From JAWKVD01 sp041398225 (lineage in GTDB: Bacteria; Pseudomonadota; Alphaproteobacteria; Caulobacterales; Hyphomonadaceae), in assembly GCA_041398225.1 (NCBI GenBank), contig JAWKVD010000031.1:1-31233 (forward strand): DNA of 31,233 nucleotides, in the 5' to 3' direction. This document shows, piece after piece, positions 24,897 through 31,233 of this stretch. Under the pieces are notes generated by a model. It ran no database searches. It worked only from the letters and a program-made list of their open reading frames with translations, and had not been told where the DNA came from. The translations under genes and the position numbers were made by a program. Within the stretch, counting starts at the first letter, position 1. Each line of letters starts with the position of its first letter.

Positions 24897-25622
24897 TCAG
24901 ATCAGCCCCTTGGCCTTCATGCTCAGCGCTTCGCGCGCGCCCACCACGAGATGGTCGTGCAGGCGAATGTCGAGCGAGGTCAGGGCGTCGGCCACTTCCC
25001 GCGTCATTTCGATGTCGGCGCGCGAGGGCGTCGGATCGCCGCTGGGATGGTTGTGAACCAGGATCACGGCGGAGGCCGACAGGGCGAGCGCCCGCTTGGC
25101 GACCTCGCGAGGATAGACCGGCGCCTGGTCGACCGTGCCCCGCCCCATCACCTCGTCGGCGATCAGGCGGTTCTTGCGGTCGAGATAAAGAACGCGAAAC
25201 TGTTCGGCCTTCTCGTGCCGCAATGTCCGCCGCACATATTCGAGCAAGGCGGACCAGTTGGAGACCACGGGCAGCTCGCGCACCTCGTCGGCGGCCGCGC
25301 GCTGCAACAGCAGATTGGCGGCGCGGATATAGGCCGCCGCGCTTTCGCCGACGCCGTGGATCTCCATCAGGCGTTCGGGCTCCGCCGCCAGCGCCGCCGA
25401 GACGGAGCCGAACCGGGACAGCATGTCCTTGGCGATCGGCTTGACGTCGACGCGCGGAATGAAAGCGCAAAGGAGCAGCTCAAGCAGTTCGTACTCGGCG
25501 AGGCCGGAACCGTCGCCTTCCAGAACGCGCGCACGCAGCCGTTCGCGATGTCCGTGGAAATGGCGCGAAGCCGCGCGCGCCTTCGCACCCGGCCGATCCG
25601 CCTGTTCGTCCCCCCGGCTCAT
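24897..25622 (-). CDS. radC: RadC-family JAB/MPN protein
   Basis: The 241-residue product has the usual RadC layout: a helix-hairpin-helix half (LAEYELLELLLCAFIPRVDVKPIAKDML, LMEIHGVGESAAAYI) and a JAB/MPN metalloprotease-like half with the zinc motif H190-N-H192-PSGDPTPSRA-D203. All ligands are present. RadC proteins were named for DNA repair, but that role is not secure. The gene starts 18 bases after the map stop on the same strand, the map-radC neighbourhood common in alphaproteobacteria. The 173 bases beyond its stop, up to the MFS start, contain no gene I can see. Confidence 0.94.
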   Translation of the reverse strand: MSRGDEQADRPGAKARAASRHFHGHRERLRARVLEGDGSGLAEYELLELLLCAFIPRVDVKPIAKDMLSRFGSVSAALAAEPERLMEIHGVGESAAAYIRAANLLLQRAAADEVRELPVVSNWSALLEYVRRTLRHEKAEQFRVLYLDRKNRLIADEVMGRGTVDQAPVYPREVAKRALALSASAVILVHNHPSGDPTPSRADIEMTREVADALTSLDIRLHDHLVVGAREALSMKAKGLI

Positions 25623-25640
25623 CCCCCCAACGCTCCGGGA

Positions 25641-26510
25641 TCAGGCGCCGAGCGCGGGATTGTGGGGCGTGTGTTGTCCGGTTTGCGACAGGGTGAACAC
25701 TTCGCAGCCGTTCGCGGTGACGCCGATCGAATGTTCGTACTGGGCCGACAGCGACCGGTCGCGCGTGACCGCGGTCCAGCCGTCCGGTAGCAGCGACACA
25801 TCGCGCCGACCGAGATTGATCATCGGCTCGATGGTGAAGATCATGCCTTCGCGCAGAACCACATCCTGCTCGCGACCGCCCTGGACGTAGTGAAGAATGT
25901 TCGGCGCATCGTGGAACACACGGCCGACGCCATGGCCGCAGAACGCTTCGACCACGGAATAGCGCTGACGTTCGGCATGGCGCTGGATCGCGGAGGCGAT
26001 ATCGCGCAGCGTGGCGCCGGGACGAACCTGGTCGATACCCAGCATCATGCACTCATAGGTGATGTCCATCAGGCGCATGCCTTTGCGTTTCACCTCGCCC
26101 ACCGAATACATCCGCGACGTGTCGCCATGCCATCCGTCGACGATGCCGGTGACGTCGATGTTGACGATGTCGCCTTCCTTCAGCGCCTTCTGGGACGGAA
26201 TGCCGTGACAGACGACGTGGTTGATGGAGGTGCAGACCGTGTGTTTGTAGCCCTTGTAGAACAGGCAGGCCGGCGTCGAGCCGTGATCCAGCAGGAATTC
26301 ACGGGCCAGATTGTCGAGATGCGTGGTCGTCACGCCGGGGACCACATGCTCGGCCAGCATGTCCAGACAAGCCGCCGAAATCTGGCCGGACTTGCGCATG
26401 CCCTCGAAGGCTTCGGGGCCGTGGACGCGGATTCCGTCGACGATCTCGACGCCGTGGATGCCGGTAACGGTTCCGCCGCCGCTGTCCTGGATCTGATCGA
26501 CCTCCGTCAT
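25641..26510 (-). CDS. map: Type I methionine aminopeptidase
   Basis: The 289-residue enzyme removes the initiator methionine from nascent proteins. The two-metal site is complete: D119 (VNIDVTG), D130 (HGDTSRMY), H193 (CGHGVGRVFH), E228 (FTIEPM) and E259 (AQYEHSIGV). H102 in VVCHGIPS is the usual substrate-side histidine. The 40 or so residues before the catalytic core (DSGGGTVTGIHGVEIVDGIRVHGPE) form the alphaproteobacterial-type N-terminus. AAAGGAACC precedes the ATG at 26510; the longer frame to 26597 is not supported. Followed closely by radC, probably in the same transcript. Confidence 0.97.
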   Translation of the reverse strand: MTEVDQIQDSGGGTVTGIHGVEIVDGIRVHGPEAFEGMRKSGQISAACLDMLAEHVVPGVTTTHLDNLAREFLLDHGSTPACLFYKGYKHTVCTSINHVVCHGIPSQKALKEGDIVNIDVTGIVDGWHGDTSRMYSVGEVKRKGMRLMDITYECMMLGIDQVRPGATLRDIASAIQRHAERQRYSVVEAFCGHGVGRVFHDAPNILHYVQGGREQDVVLREGMIFTIEPMINLGRRDVSLLPDGWTAVTRDRSLSAQYEHSIGVTANGCEVFTLSQTGQHTPHNPALGA

Positions 26511-26666
26511 AACGGTTCCTTTCGGTTGCGCCTCGCGCCCGTCGGCGCCGGCCTTGTGTTGGCGACCCGCCAACCGCGCGCGCCGCAGCGCACGCACCTT
26601 GCGGGTTCTCCTAGCATACTCCGGCCTCGATCCGGAACCGGGCCTTACGCGCCGGGCGACAGAAGG

Positions 26667-26694
26667 CCGGAACGGTCGCGCCGGAACCGTCGCG
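26667..26694. repeat. 14-bp direct repeat, 2 copies
   Basis: ccggaacggtcgcg (26667-26680) and ccggaaccgtcgcg (26681-26694) are adjacent copies with one difference, just beyond the DUF1178 stop. The 189-base gap between map and DUF1178 otherwise holds only the map upstream region. Confidence 0.6.
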
Positions 26695-26699
26695 AACGC

Positions 26700-27137
26700 T
26701 CAGTTGAGGCGGTCGCGCCGCTTGGGCGGCCGCGGGGCGAACGGACCGGGCAAGGGCATGGCCGGCACGCCCTCCTCGATCAGCTCCCGGGCGGCGTCGG
26801 CCGTCACCTCGCCCCAGACGGGACGTTCGGTCTCTTCGCCATAAAACATGCTGCGCGCCTCGTCGGCGAACCTGTCGCCGACATATTCGTGCGTGCTCTC
26901 GATCTGCTTGCGCACCTCGGCGGCGAGGTGTTCGAGCTTGCTGTCCTGCGGCGCCGGGGCGGCCGGAGACCGCGCCGACACCACGGCGGGCGCCATGATC
27001 TGCTTGCGAACCTTGGTGCTGCCGCACACGGGGCATTCCACCTGCCGCCGCTTGCGTTGCCGGTCATACGCTTCCGAATTCGAAAACCAGGCTTCGAACG
27101 CGTGATCCCCCTCACATGACAGGGCGTACCGGATCAC
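26700..27137 (-). CDS. DUF1178 family zinc-finger-like protein
   Basis: The 145-residue product fits the DUF1178 family, whose function is not known. MIRYALSCEGDHAFEAWFSNSEAYDRQ is the conserved N-terminus, and VECPVCGSTKVRKQIMAP gives a CxxC pair (35 and 38) that with Cys8 and His12 could bind zinc. EYVGDRFADEARSMFYGE and VWGEVTADAARELIEEGVPAMPLP are the conserved C-terminal parts. The start is a GTG at 27137 that shares its first G with the TAG stop of grxC (TAGTG), so the two genes are translationally coupled. Redox or metal-linked roles are possible from the pairing with glutaredoxin but are inference. Confidence 0.9.
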   Translation of the reverse strand: MIRYALSCEGDHAFEAWFSNSEAYDRQRKRRQVECPVCGSTKVRKQIMAPAVVSARSPAAPAPQDSKLEHLAAEVRKQIESTHEYVGDRFADEARSMFYGEETERPVWGEVTADAARELIEEGVPAMPLPGPFAPRPPKRRDRLN

Positions 27138-27400
27138 TACGCGCCCTCCTCCGCGAGCATCTGTTCGAGCTTTCCGGAAGCGTGCAGCGCGTGCAGGTCG
27201 TCCGAGCCGCCGATGGGACGGTCGTTGATCAGGATCTGCGGAAACGTGACCCCGCCCGAGCGGGTGACCATCTCCTGGCGCAAGGCCGGGTCCATGCCCG
27301 CTTCATACTCGGTGAAGGCCACGCCAAGCTCGTTGAGCAGGGCCTTGGCGCGGACGCAGTAGCCGCACCAGTCACGCGTATAAATCTCCACTTTCGCCAA
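27137..27400 (-). CDS. grxC: Glutaredoxin 3
   Basis: The 87-residue product reduces protein and glutathione disulfides using glutathione. (M)AKVEIYTRDWCGYCVRAKALL carries the active site C-G-Y-C where C-P-Y-C is usual in GrxC. TFPQILIND (the cis-proline TFP loop) and IGGSDDLHALHASGKL (glutathione-binding GG-D-D) are intact. I chose the TTG at 27400 because GGAG lies 6 bases before it and the product then begins like other GrxC proteins; a TTG at 27412 would add four residues. It sits 32 bases after the comF stop, in a comF-grxC-DUF1178 operon. In many relatives a carbon-nitrogen hydrolase lies between grxC and DUF1178, but not here. Confidence 0.94.
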   Translation of the reverse strand: MAKVEIYTRDWCGYCVRAKALLNELGVAFTEYEAGMDPALRQEMVTRSGGVTFPQILINDRPIGGSDDLHALHASGKLEQMLAEEGA

Positions 27401-27432
27401 CGAACGCTCCAAACCGGAAATATTCCAGAGAC

Positions 27433-28299
27433 TTACCCCAATATGGGAATAGGTCGAGGACCCGCAACGCGCGCCAGTGCGATAACATCGACATTGGCGG
27501 CGCCTGCACGTTTCAGGGTGCGGGCGCAGGCCTCAACTGTCGCCCCAGTGGTCAATACATCGTCAACCAGGACAACGTTCCGCCCCTTGAGCCGAGGCTT
27601 CCAGCCCGCCCCGACCCGGAACGCGCCCTGAACATTGCGGCGCCGGGCGTTTGCGGAAAGGCCGCCCTGGGAGGGCGTCGACAGGACCCGCCGCAGCGCG
27701 CCAATCGCGACCGGCGTTCCAGTGCGGCGCTGCAACGCCTGCGCGAGCCACACGGACTGGTTGAATCCCCGGCGCACGAACCGCCAGTAGTGGAGAGGCG
27801 TGGGAACCAGAAAATCCGCCTCGGCCAGCAATTCGCCGCCAGCCTGCGCCATCCACCCGGACATCGTCGCCAGACCGTCCCGCCGCCCCTGCCGCTTGAG
27901 CGCCAGCACGAGTTCACGGGAAACATCGCCATAGATCAGCGCCGCCCGCGCCCGATCATAGGCCGGGGGATGCGACAGGCAGGCCCCACACACTTGATTT
28001 TGCTCGACTTCGATTTCGAACGCCATGCCGCAGCGCCGGCACAGGGGCGGCGACACGAAGGTAAGGCGCGACCAGTCGGCGGCCGAGAGAAGGCCCGGCC
28101 CCGCGAGTTCCTGCCCGTCCACCAGCGAGCGCGGCGGCCAGGCGGCGCGCAGAAGCCAGTCCGCTGCGTTCCGGAACGGCCGGAAAATCCCGCCCGGCGG
28201 GCCGGCCCGCCCTCTTTTCCGGCGCCGAGCCGCCCGAAGCGCGTCCTGCGGCGCCTTACCCGCCGGCGAGGCAGCCGCTAATGTCTCCCGCGATGTCAT
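27433..28299 (-). CDS. comF: ComF family phosphoribosyltransferase-like protein, first zinc finger degenerate
   Basis: The 288-residue product is a double-zinc-finger/PRTase-fold protein linked to DNA uptake in competent bacteria. PPLCRRCGMAF with QVCGACLSHPPAYDRARAALIYGD gives one Cys4 finger (C87, C90, C104, C107). VPTPLHYWRFVRRGFNQSVWLAQAL, LSTPSQGGLSANARRRNVQGAF and VVLVDDVLTTGATVEACARTL form the PRPP-binding domain. Homologues have another Cys4 finger just upstream (PPRCLxCG...LCxxCW); here the same place reads PPRSLVDGQ and LLSAADW, so all four cysteines are gone. The start ATG 28299 follows AAGGGGGGACGGGG. Its 5-prime end overlaps the divergent methyltransferase. Confidence 0.9.
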   Translation of the reverse strand: MTSRETLAAASPAGKAPQDALRAARRRKRGRAGPPGGIFRPFRNAADWLLRAAWPPRSLVDGQELAGPGLLSAADWSRLTFVSPPLCRRCGMAFEIEVEQNQVCGACLSHPPAYDRARAALIYGDVSRELVLALKRQGRRDGLATMSGWMAQAGGELLAEADFLVPTPLHYWRFVRRGFNQSVWLAQALQRRTGTPVAIGALRRVLSTPSQGGLSANARRRNVQGAFRVGAGWKPRLKGRNVVLVDDVLTTGATVEACARTLKRAGAANVDVIALARVAGPRPIPILG

Positions 28300-29273
28300 C
28301 CAGCCCCGTCCCCCCTTCCGCGGCCTCCGGCGCGCCTCCTGCGATCTTCGATCGCCGGCTGCATGCGCGCCGTCGCGCCCGCGCGGCGAGAGATCTGTCC
28401 GGCTTCGACTTCCTGAAGACCCTCGCCTGCGAAGACATTGCACTGCGCCTGCTGCCCATCAACCGCACATTCGCCCGCGCGCTCGACCTCGGCTCGCATG
28501 GCGGGGTCTTCGAACGGGTGCTGCGCGAGCAAGGCGCGAGCGACCGCGTGGGAGAGGTGTTCGCGCTCGACCTCGCCCCCGAACTGGCGCCGCCGCCTCT
28601 GGGCGTCGCGGGCGACGAGGAACGCCTTCCGTTCGCCGACGCCTCGTTCGATCTCGTGGTGTCGCCGCTGTCGCTTCACTGGACCAACGACCTGCCCGGC
28701 GCGCTGATCCAGATACGCCGCATCCTGAAGCCCGACGGCCTGTTCGTCGCGACCCTGCCGGGCGTCGGCACGCTGACGGAATTGCGCCAGTCGCTGCTGG
28801 CGGCCGAAGCCGAAACCTCCGGCGGCGCCGCCAACCGCATCTCGCCCTTCATCGACACCATCGACGGCGCGCGTCTGCTGCAGCGCGCGGGCTTCGCCAT
28901 GCCGGTGAGCGATGTCGACGCCCAGACCGTTCGCTACGCCGATCCGCTTCGGCTGCTCGCCGACCTGAAGGGCATGGGCGAGACCGCCGCGTTCACGCCG
29001 GACGGACGCCCGAGCCTGTCGCGCACGGCGTTGTTCCGGGCGATGGAAATCTATCGCGAGCGCTTTTCCGATCCTGACGGCCGCGTGCGCGCCACGTTCA
29101 ACTTCGTCACGCTGTCCGGATGGGCCCCGGCGCCCGACCAGCCGAAACCGCTGAAGCCCGGGAGTGCGCGCATGCGCCTCGCCGATGCGCTTGGCGTGCC
29201 GGAACGCTCAACCGGGGACGCCGCCGATCCGACAGGCGGGCGCGACCGGCGCGAACGCGGCGAAACGAGCTAG
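28281..29273 (+). CDS. Class I SAM-dependent methyltransferase, NDUFAF5/BioC-like
   Basis: The 330-residue product has the class I methyltransferase fold. ARALDLGSHGGVFERVL (about 68-84) is the SAM-binding motif I, ERLPFADASFDLVVSPLSLHWTNDLPGAL is motifs II-III, and RILKPDGLFVATLPG is motif IV. IFDRRLHARRRARAARDL at the start and the end GWAPAPDQPKPLKPGSARMRLADALG are characteristic of the bacterial relatives of NDUFAF5, a complex I assembly factor that modifies an arginine in the Q-module. A SAM-dependent role is near certain; complex I assembly is inference. The ATG at 28281 has GGCGAGG upstream. An ATG at 28293 is the alternative; either start overlaps the comF start on the other strand. 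Confidence 0.88.
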   Translation: MSPAMSSSPVPPSAASGAPPAIFDRRLHARRRARAARDLSGFDFLKTLACEDIALRLLPINRTFARALDLGSHGGVFERVLREQGASDRVGEVFALDLAPELAPPPLGVAGDEERLPFADASFDLVVSPLSLHWTNDLPGALIQIRRILKPDGLFVATLPGVGTLTELRQSLLAAEAETSGGAANRISPFIDTIDGARLLQRAGFAMPVSDVDAQTVRYADPLRLLADLKGMGETAAFTPDGRPSLSRTALFRAMEIYRERFSDPDGRVRATFNFVTLSGWAPAPDQPKPLKPGSARMRLADALGVPERSTGDAADPTGGRDRRERGETS

Positions 29274-29289
29274 CGGATTTTGAATGCGG

Positions 29290-29490
29290 CTAGTCGGCGG
29301 ACGCCTGGGCGGCCTGCGCGTCTTCGATGCTGGACTTGGTGTTGTCGAACGAACCAGAGGTCGCCGTACCGAGGCTGCCGATGCCGCCGACGATCACCAC
29401 GCCGATCAGCGCCGCGATCAGGCCGTACTCGATGGCGGTTGCGCCCGAGCGGTCTTCCCGAAACGACCTGAAGGTCCGTTTGCCCGCCAT
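29290..29490 (-). CDS. Flp family type IVb pilin (orphan)
   Basis: The 66-residue product has a short basic leader ending in G16, then ATAIEYGLIAALIGVVIVGG. This is the Flp/Fap prepilin motif, with cleavage after Gly16 and Glu at +5 (E21) and Tyr next to it. A single hydrophobic segment and a short acidic/alanine-rich end (SSIEDAQAAQASAD) complete it. Flp pilins assemble into Tad pili used for surface attachment. No tad/cpa genes are present here. Its ATG begins one base after the TGA of the upstream Nudix gene (TGA-g-ATG), and its ribosome site AGGCGGGG lies within that gene, so it is translated from the argJ-Nudix transcript unless an internal promoter exists. Confidence 0.92.
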   Translation of the reverse strand: MAGKRTFRSFREDRSGATAIEYGLIAALIGVVIVGGIGSLGTATSGSFDNTKSSIEDAQAAQASAD

Positions 29491-29491
29491 C

Positions 29492-29929
29492 TCACGCCCC
29501 GCCTTTCCTCGCCGCCAACTGCTTGAACCGGGCGAAGAGCGGAATATCCGCCTCCGGGGCCGGGTAGTCGTCGATCTCGTCCGCGCTGACCCAGGCGATC
29601 GCCTGGCCTTCGCGCGGCTCCAGTTCGCCTCCCCAACGCCGGCACAGAAACACCGGCATCAGGAGGTGGAAGTCGGCATAGCCGTGAGAGGCGAAGACAA
29701 ACGCCTCAAGCTCGCTCTCCTCCACCCGGATCGACAGCTCTTCTTCAAGCTCGCGCACCAGCGCCGATTCCGGGCTCTCCCCGGTTTCGATCTTCCCTCC
29801 CGGAAGTTCCCATAGGCCAGCCATGGACTTTCCCGGAGGCCGTTGCGCCAGCAGAAGCCTGCCGTCCGGCCGCACCAAGGCCGCAGCGACGACAGTCACA
29901 AGCGGTTTGGCGCACTTGGTGTTTGTCAT
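29492..29929 (-). CDS. mutT: Nudix hydrolase, MutT/8-oxo-dGTPase-like
   Basis: The 145-residue product is a (deoxy)nucleoside triphosphate pyrophosphohydrolase of MutT type, thought to remove oxidised dGTP. The Nudix box begins at G45 (G-KIETG-E51-SPESALV-R59-E-L-E-E-E-L) and is complete, except that the usual glycine near its end is Ser66. VVAAALVRPDGRLLLAQRPPGKSMAGLWELPGG and the late GQAIAWVSADEIDDYPAPEADIPLF fit MutT family proteins. It lies 31 bases after the argJ stop; argJ-mutT is a recurrent pair in alphaproteobacteria. The symbol is by family and position; substrate specificity cannot be read. Confidence 0.88.
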   Translation of the reverse strand: MTNTKCAKPLVTVVAAALVRPDGRLLLAQRPPGKSMAGLWELPGGKIETGESPESALVRELEEELSIRVEESELEAFVFASHGYADFHLLMPVFLCRRWGGELEPREGQAIAWVSADEIDDYPAPEADIPLFARFKQLAARKGGA

Positions 29930-29960
29930 GTTTAGGTGAGAATCTGGTGCAGCTGGCCGA

Positions 29961-31214
29961 TCAGGTTCGATAGGCCCCGTTGATGGTTATGTAACCATCG
30001 GTGAGGTCGCACGTCCAAACCATCGCGCGCCCGTCGCCGACGCCGACGTCCACGCGAACGTCGATCTGCTTGCCGGAAGCGGCCGCCGTGGCCGCCGCTT
30101 CGGAGTAGCCCGGCGAACGCGCGCCCGCCTCGGCCACCTTGTGGTCGCCGAACCAGATTGCGATGCGGTCGCGCTCGATCGCCTCGCCCGCCTTGCCGAC
30201 GGCCATCACGACGCGCCCCCAATTGGCGTCCCCGGCGGCCATCGCCGTCTTGACCAAAGGCGAGTTGGCGATCGAGGCCGCGATGGTTCTCGCGGCCGCA
30301 TCGGTCTCCGCGCCGGTCACTTCGATGGCGATGAGCTTGCTCGCCCCCTCCCCGTCGCGGACCAGCTGGATCGCAAGATCCTTGAGCACGCCGAACAGCG
30401 CTTCGCTGAACCCGGCCAGCCGCGGATCGTCGGGATCGTCGATCATGTCGCCGCCGGCCTGACCGGTGGCGAACAGCAACAGCGTGTCGGAGGTGGAGGT
30501 GTCGCCGTCCACCGTCACGCAGTTGAACGTCGCATCGCCATGCCGGGCGAGCAGAACCTGCGCTGCGCGCTGCGTGATAGGCGCGTCTGTGAATACATAG
30601 GCCAGCATGGTCGCCATGTTCGGCGCGATCATGCCCGAGCCCTTGCAGAAGCCTGCGACGCCGACCCGGCGCCCGGCGATCTCGGTCACGGTGCCCGCGC
30701 CCTTGGCGAACGTGTCGGTGGTGCGAATGGCGTTGGCGGCGCGCTCCCAGTTCGGCGCGGACAACGAGGCCCACGCGCTGGCCACGGCGCCGGCGACCAG
30801 ATCCGGCGGCAGAGGCTCGCCGATCACGCCGGTGGCGGACAGATAGACCTCGTGCGGCGCACAGCCGGACTGCTCGGCCACGCGCGCGACCGTGGCCGCG
30901 TTCTTCGCGACCCCGGCGGCTCCGGTGAAGGCGTTCGAATTGCCGGCGTTGACGACCAGCGCGCGCGCGCGACCGCCGCCCGCCGCAAGCGACTCGCGGC
31001 ACCAGTCCACATCCGCCGAGCGCGTCTGCGAGGTGGTGAACATGCCCGCGACGGCGGCGCCTTCGGGAAAGTGCGCGACCAGAAGATCGTCGCGGCGTCG
31101 TCCGCCGTAGAGGCCGACTGAATGCGTCGTCATCTGCACCCCGGCGACCTCCGGCAGATCCGGAAAGCGATCCGGCGCCAGCGGCGATACGGGCAGGTCG
31201 AGACCTGAACTCAT
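29961..31214 (-). CDS. argJ: Bifunctional ornithine acetyltransferase / N-acetylglutamate synthase
   Basis: The 417-residue ArgJ recycles the acetyl group from N-acetylornithine to glutamate in arginine synthesis. The self-cleavage site is intact: KGSGMIAPNMA201-T202-MLAY, which splits the precursor into alpha and beta chains with Thr202 as nucleophile. VVNAGNSNAFTG, LSATGVIGEPLP, TVDGDTSTSDTLLL and WGRVVMAVGKAG are conserved family segments, and the C-terminus ends DGYITINGAYRT. GGGGGAC precedes the ATG at 31214. It heads the argJ-Nudix-Flp pilin group. The last 19 bases of the window hold its upstream region only. Confidence 0.97.
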   Translation of the reverse strand: MSSGLDLPVSPLAPDRFPDLPEVAGVQMTTHSVGLYGGRRRDDLLVAHFPEGAAVAGMFTTSQTRSADVDWCRESLAAGGGRARALVVNAGNSNAFTGAAGVAKNAATVARVAEQSGCAPHEVYLSATGVIGEPLPPDLVAGAVASAWASLSAPNWERAANAIRTTDTFAKGAGTVTEIAGRRVGVAGFCKGSGMIAPNMATMLAYVFTDAPITQRAAQVLLARHGDATFNCVTVDGDTSTSDTLLLFATGQAGGDMIDDPDDPRLAGFSEALFGVLKDLAIQLVRDGEGASKLIAIEVTGAETDAAARTIAASIANSPLVKTAMAAGDANWGRVVMAVGKAGEAIERDRIAIWFGDHKVAEAGARSPGYSEAAATAAASGKQIDVRVDVGVGDGRAMVWTCDLTDGYITINGAYRT

Positions 31215-31233
31215 GGGCGTCCCCCGTCGAATG

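Noticed and set aside
23149..25056. A 635-residue open frame on the plus strand across the second MFS gene and part of radC
   Set aside because: Its low-complexity R/D/E/H-rich product is the complement of clear membrane-protein and RadC coding sequence.

Overview
This is a GC-rich chromosomal window from an alphaproteobacterium. The best guess is the Caulobacterales/Maricaulales side (stalked or Hyphomonas-like marine bacteria), inferred and not proven. The clues are the ELM1-type, DUF1476 (F1-ATPase zeta), DUF1178 and NDUFAF5-like families, alphaproteobacterial gene neighbourhoods (map-radC, comF-grxC, argJ-mutT, purC-purS), Caulobacter-style housekeeping promoters (TTGACG / GCTANAWC), and a possible Irr-type iron box at dps. 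I found no rRNA, tRNA, CRISPR array, insertion sequence or prophage.

Layout. 1-2978: the end of a TonB-C-like protein, a membrane-anchored GT2 glycosyltransferase, a glyoxalase-II-like hydrolase, and a convergent exported CAP-domain protein. 3235-9278: carB, greA, an ELM1-family protein and trxB. 9354-10823: a secreted protein of unknown function and a 73-residue mini flagellar rod-like protein. 10830-14864: ppk2, divergent from a sterol desaturase/ALDH pair, then dps with an inverted-repeat operator. 14956-19170: purine genes purC, purS and purQ on the minus strand. Between purS and purQ lie an AT-richer HEPN/AbiU2-like gene and three small plus-strand lipoprotein genes; an alpha/beta hydrolase follows purQ. 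19440-21480: the zeta subunit, then a roughly 400-base stretch with a probable structured small RNA and a strong terminator, then purB. 21593-24723: two paralogous MFS transporters. 24897-29273: radC, map, DUF1178, grxC and comF, with a methyltransferase head-to-head with comF. 29290-31214: argJ, a Nudix hydrolase and an orphan Flp pilin.

Most of the window is core metabolism. Purine synthesis (purB, purC, purS, purQ), arginine (argJ, plus carB which also serves pyrimidines), redox (trxB, grxC), transcript cleavage (greA), N-terminal Met removal (map) and polyphosphate use (ppk2) are all represented. The accessory signal is concentrated in 16489-18165 (HEPN gene, lipoproteins and a 15-bp repeat array) and 19764-20170 (candidate ncRNA). 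Other points worth following are the minimal rod-like protein, a CAP domain without histidines, a ComF lacking its first zinc finger, a Flp pilin coupled to a Nudix gene, and several in-frame tandem repeats close to translation starts.
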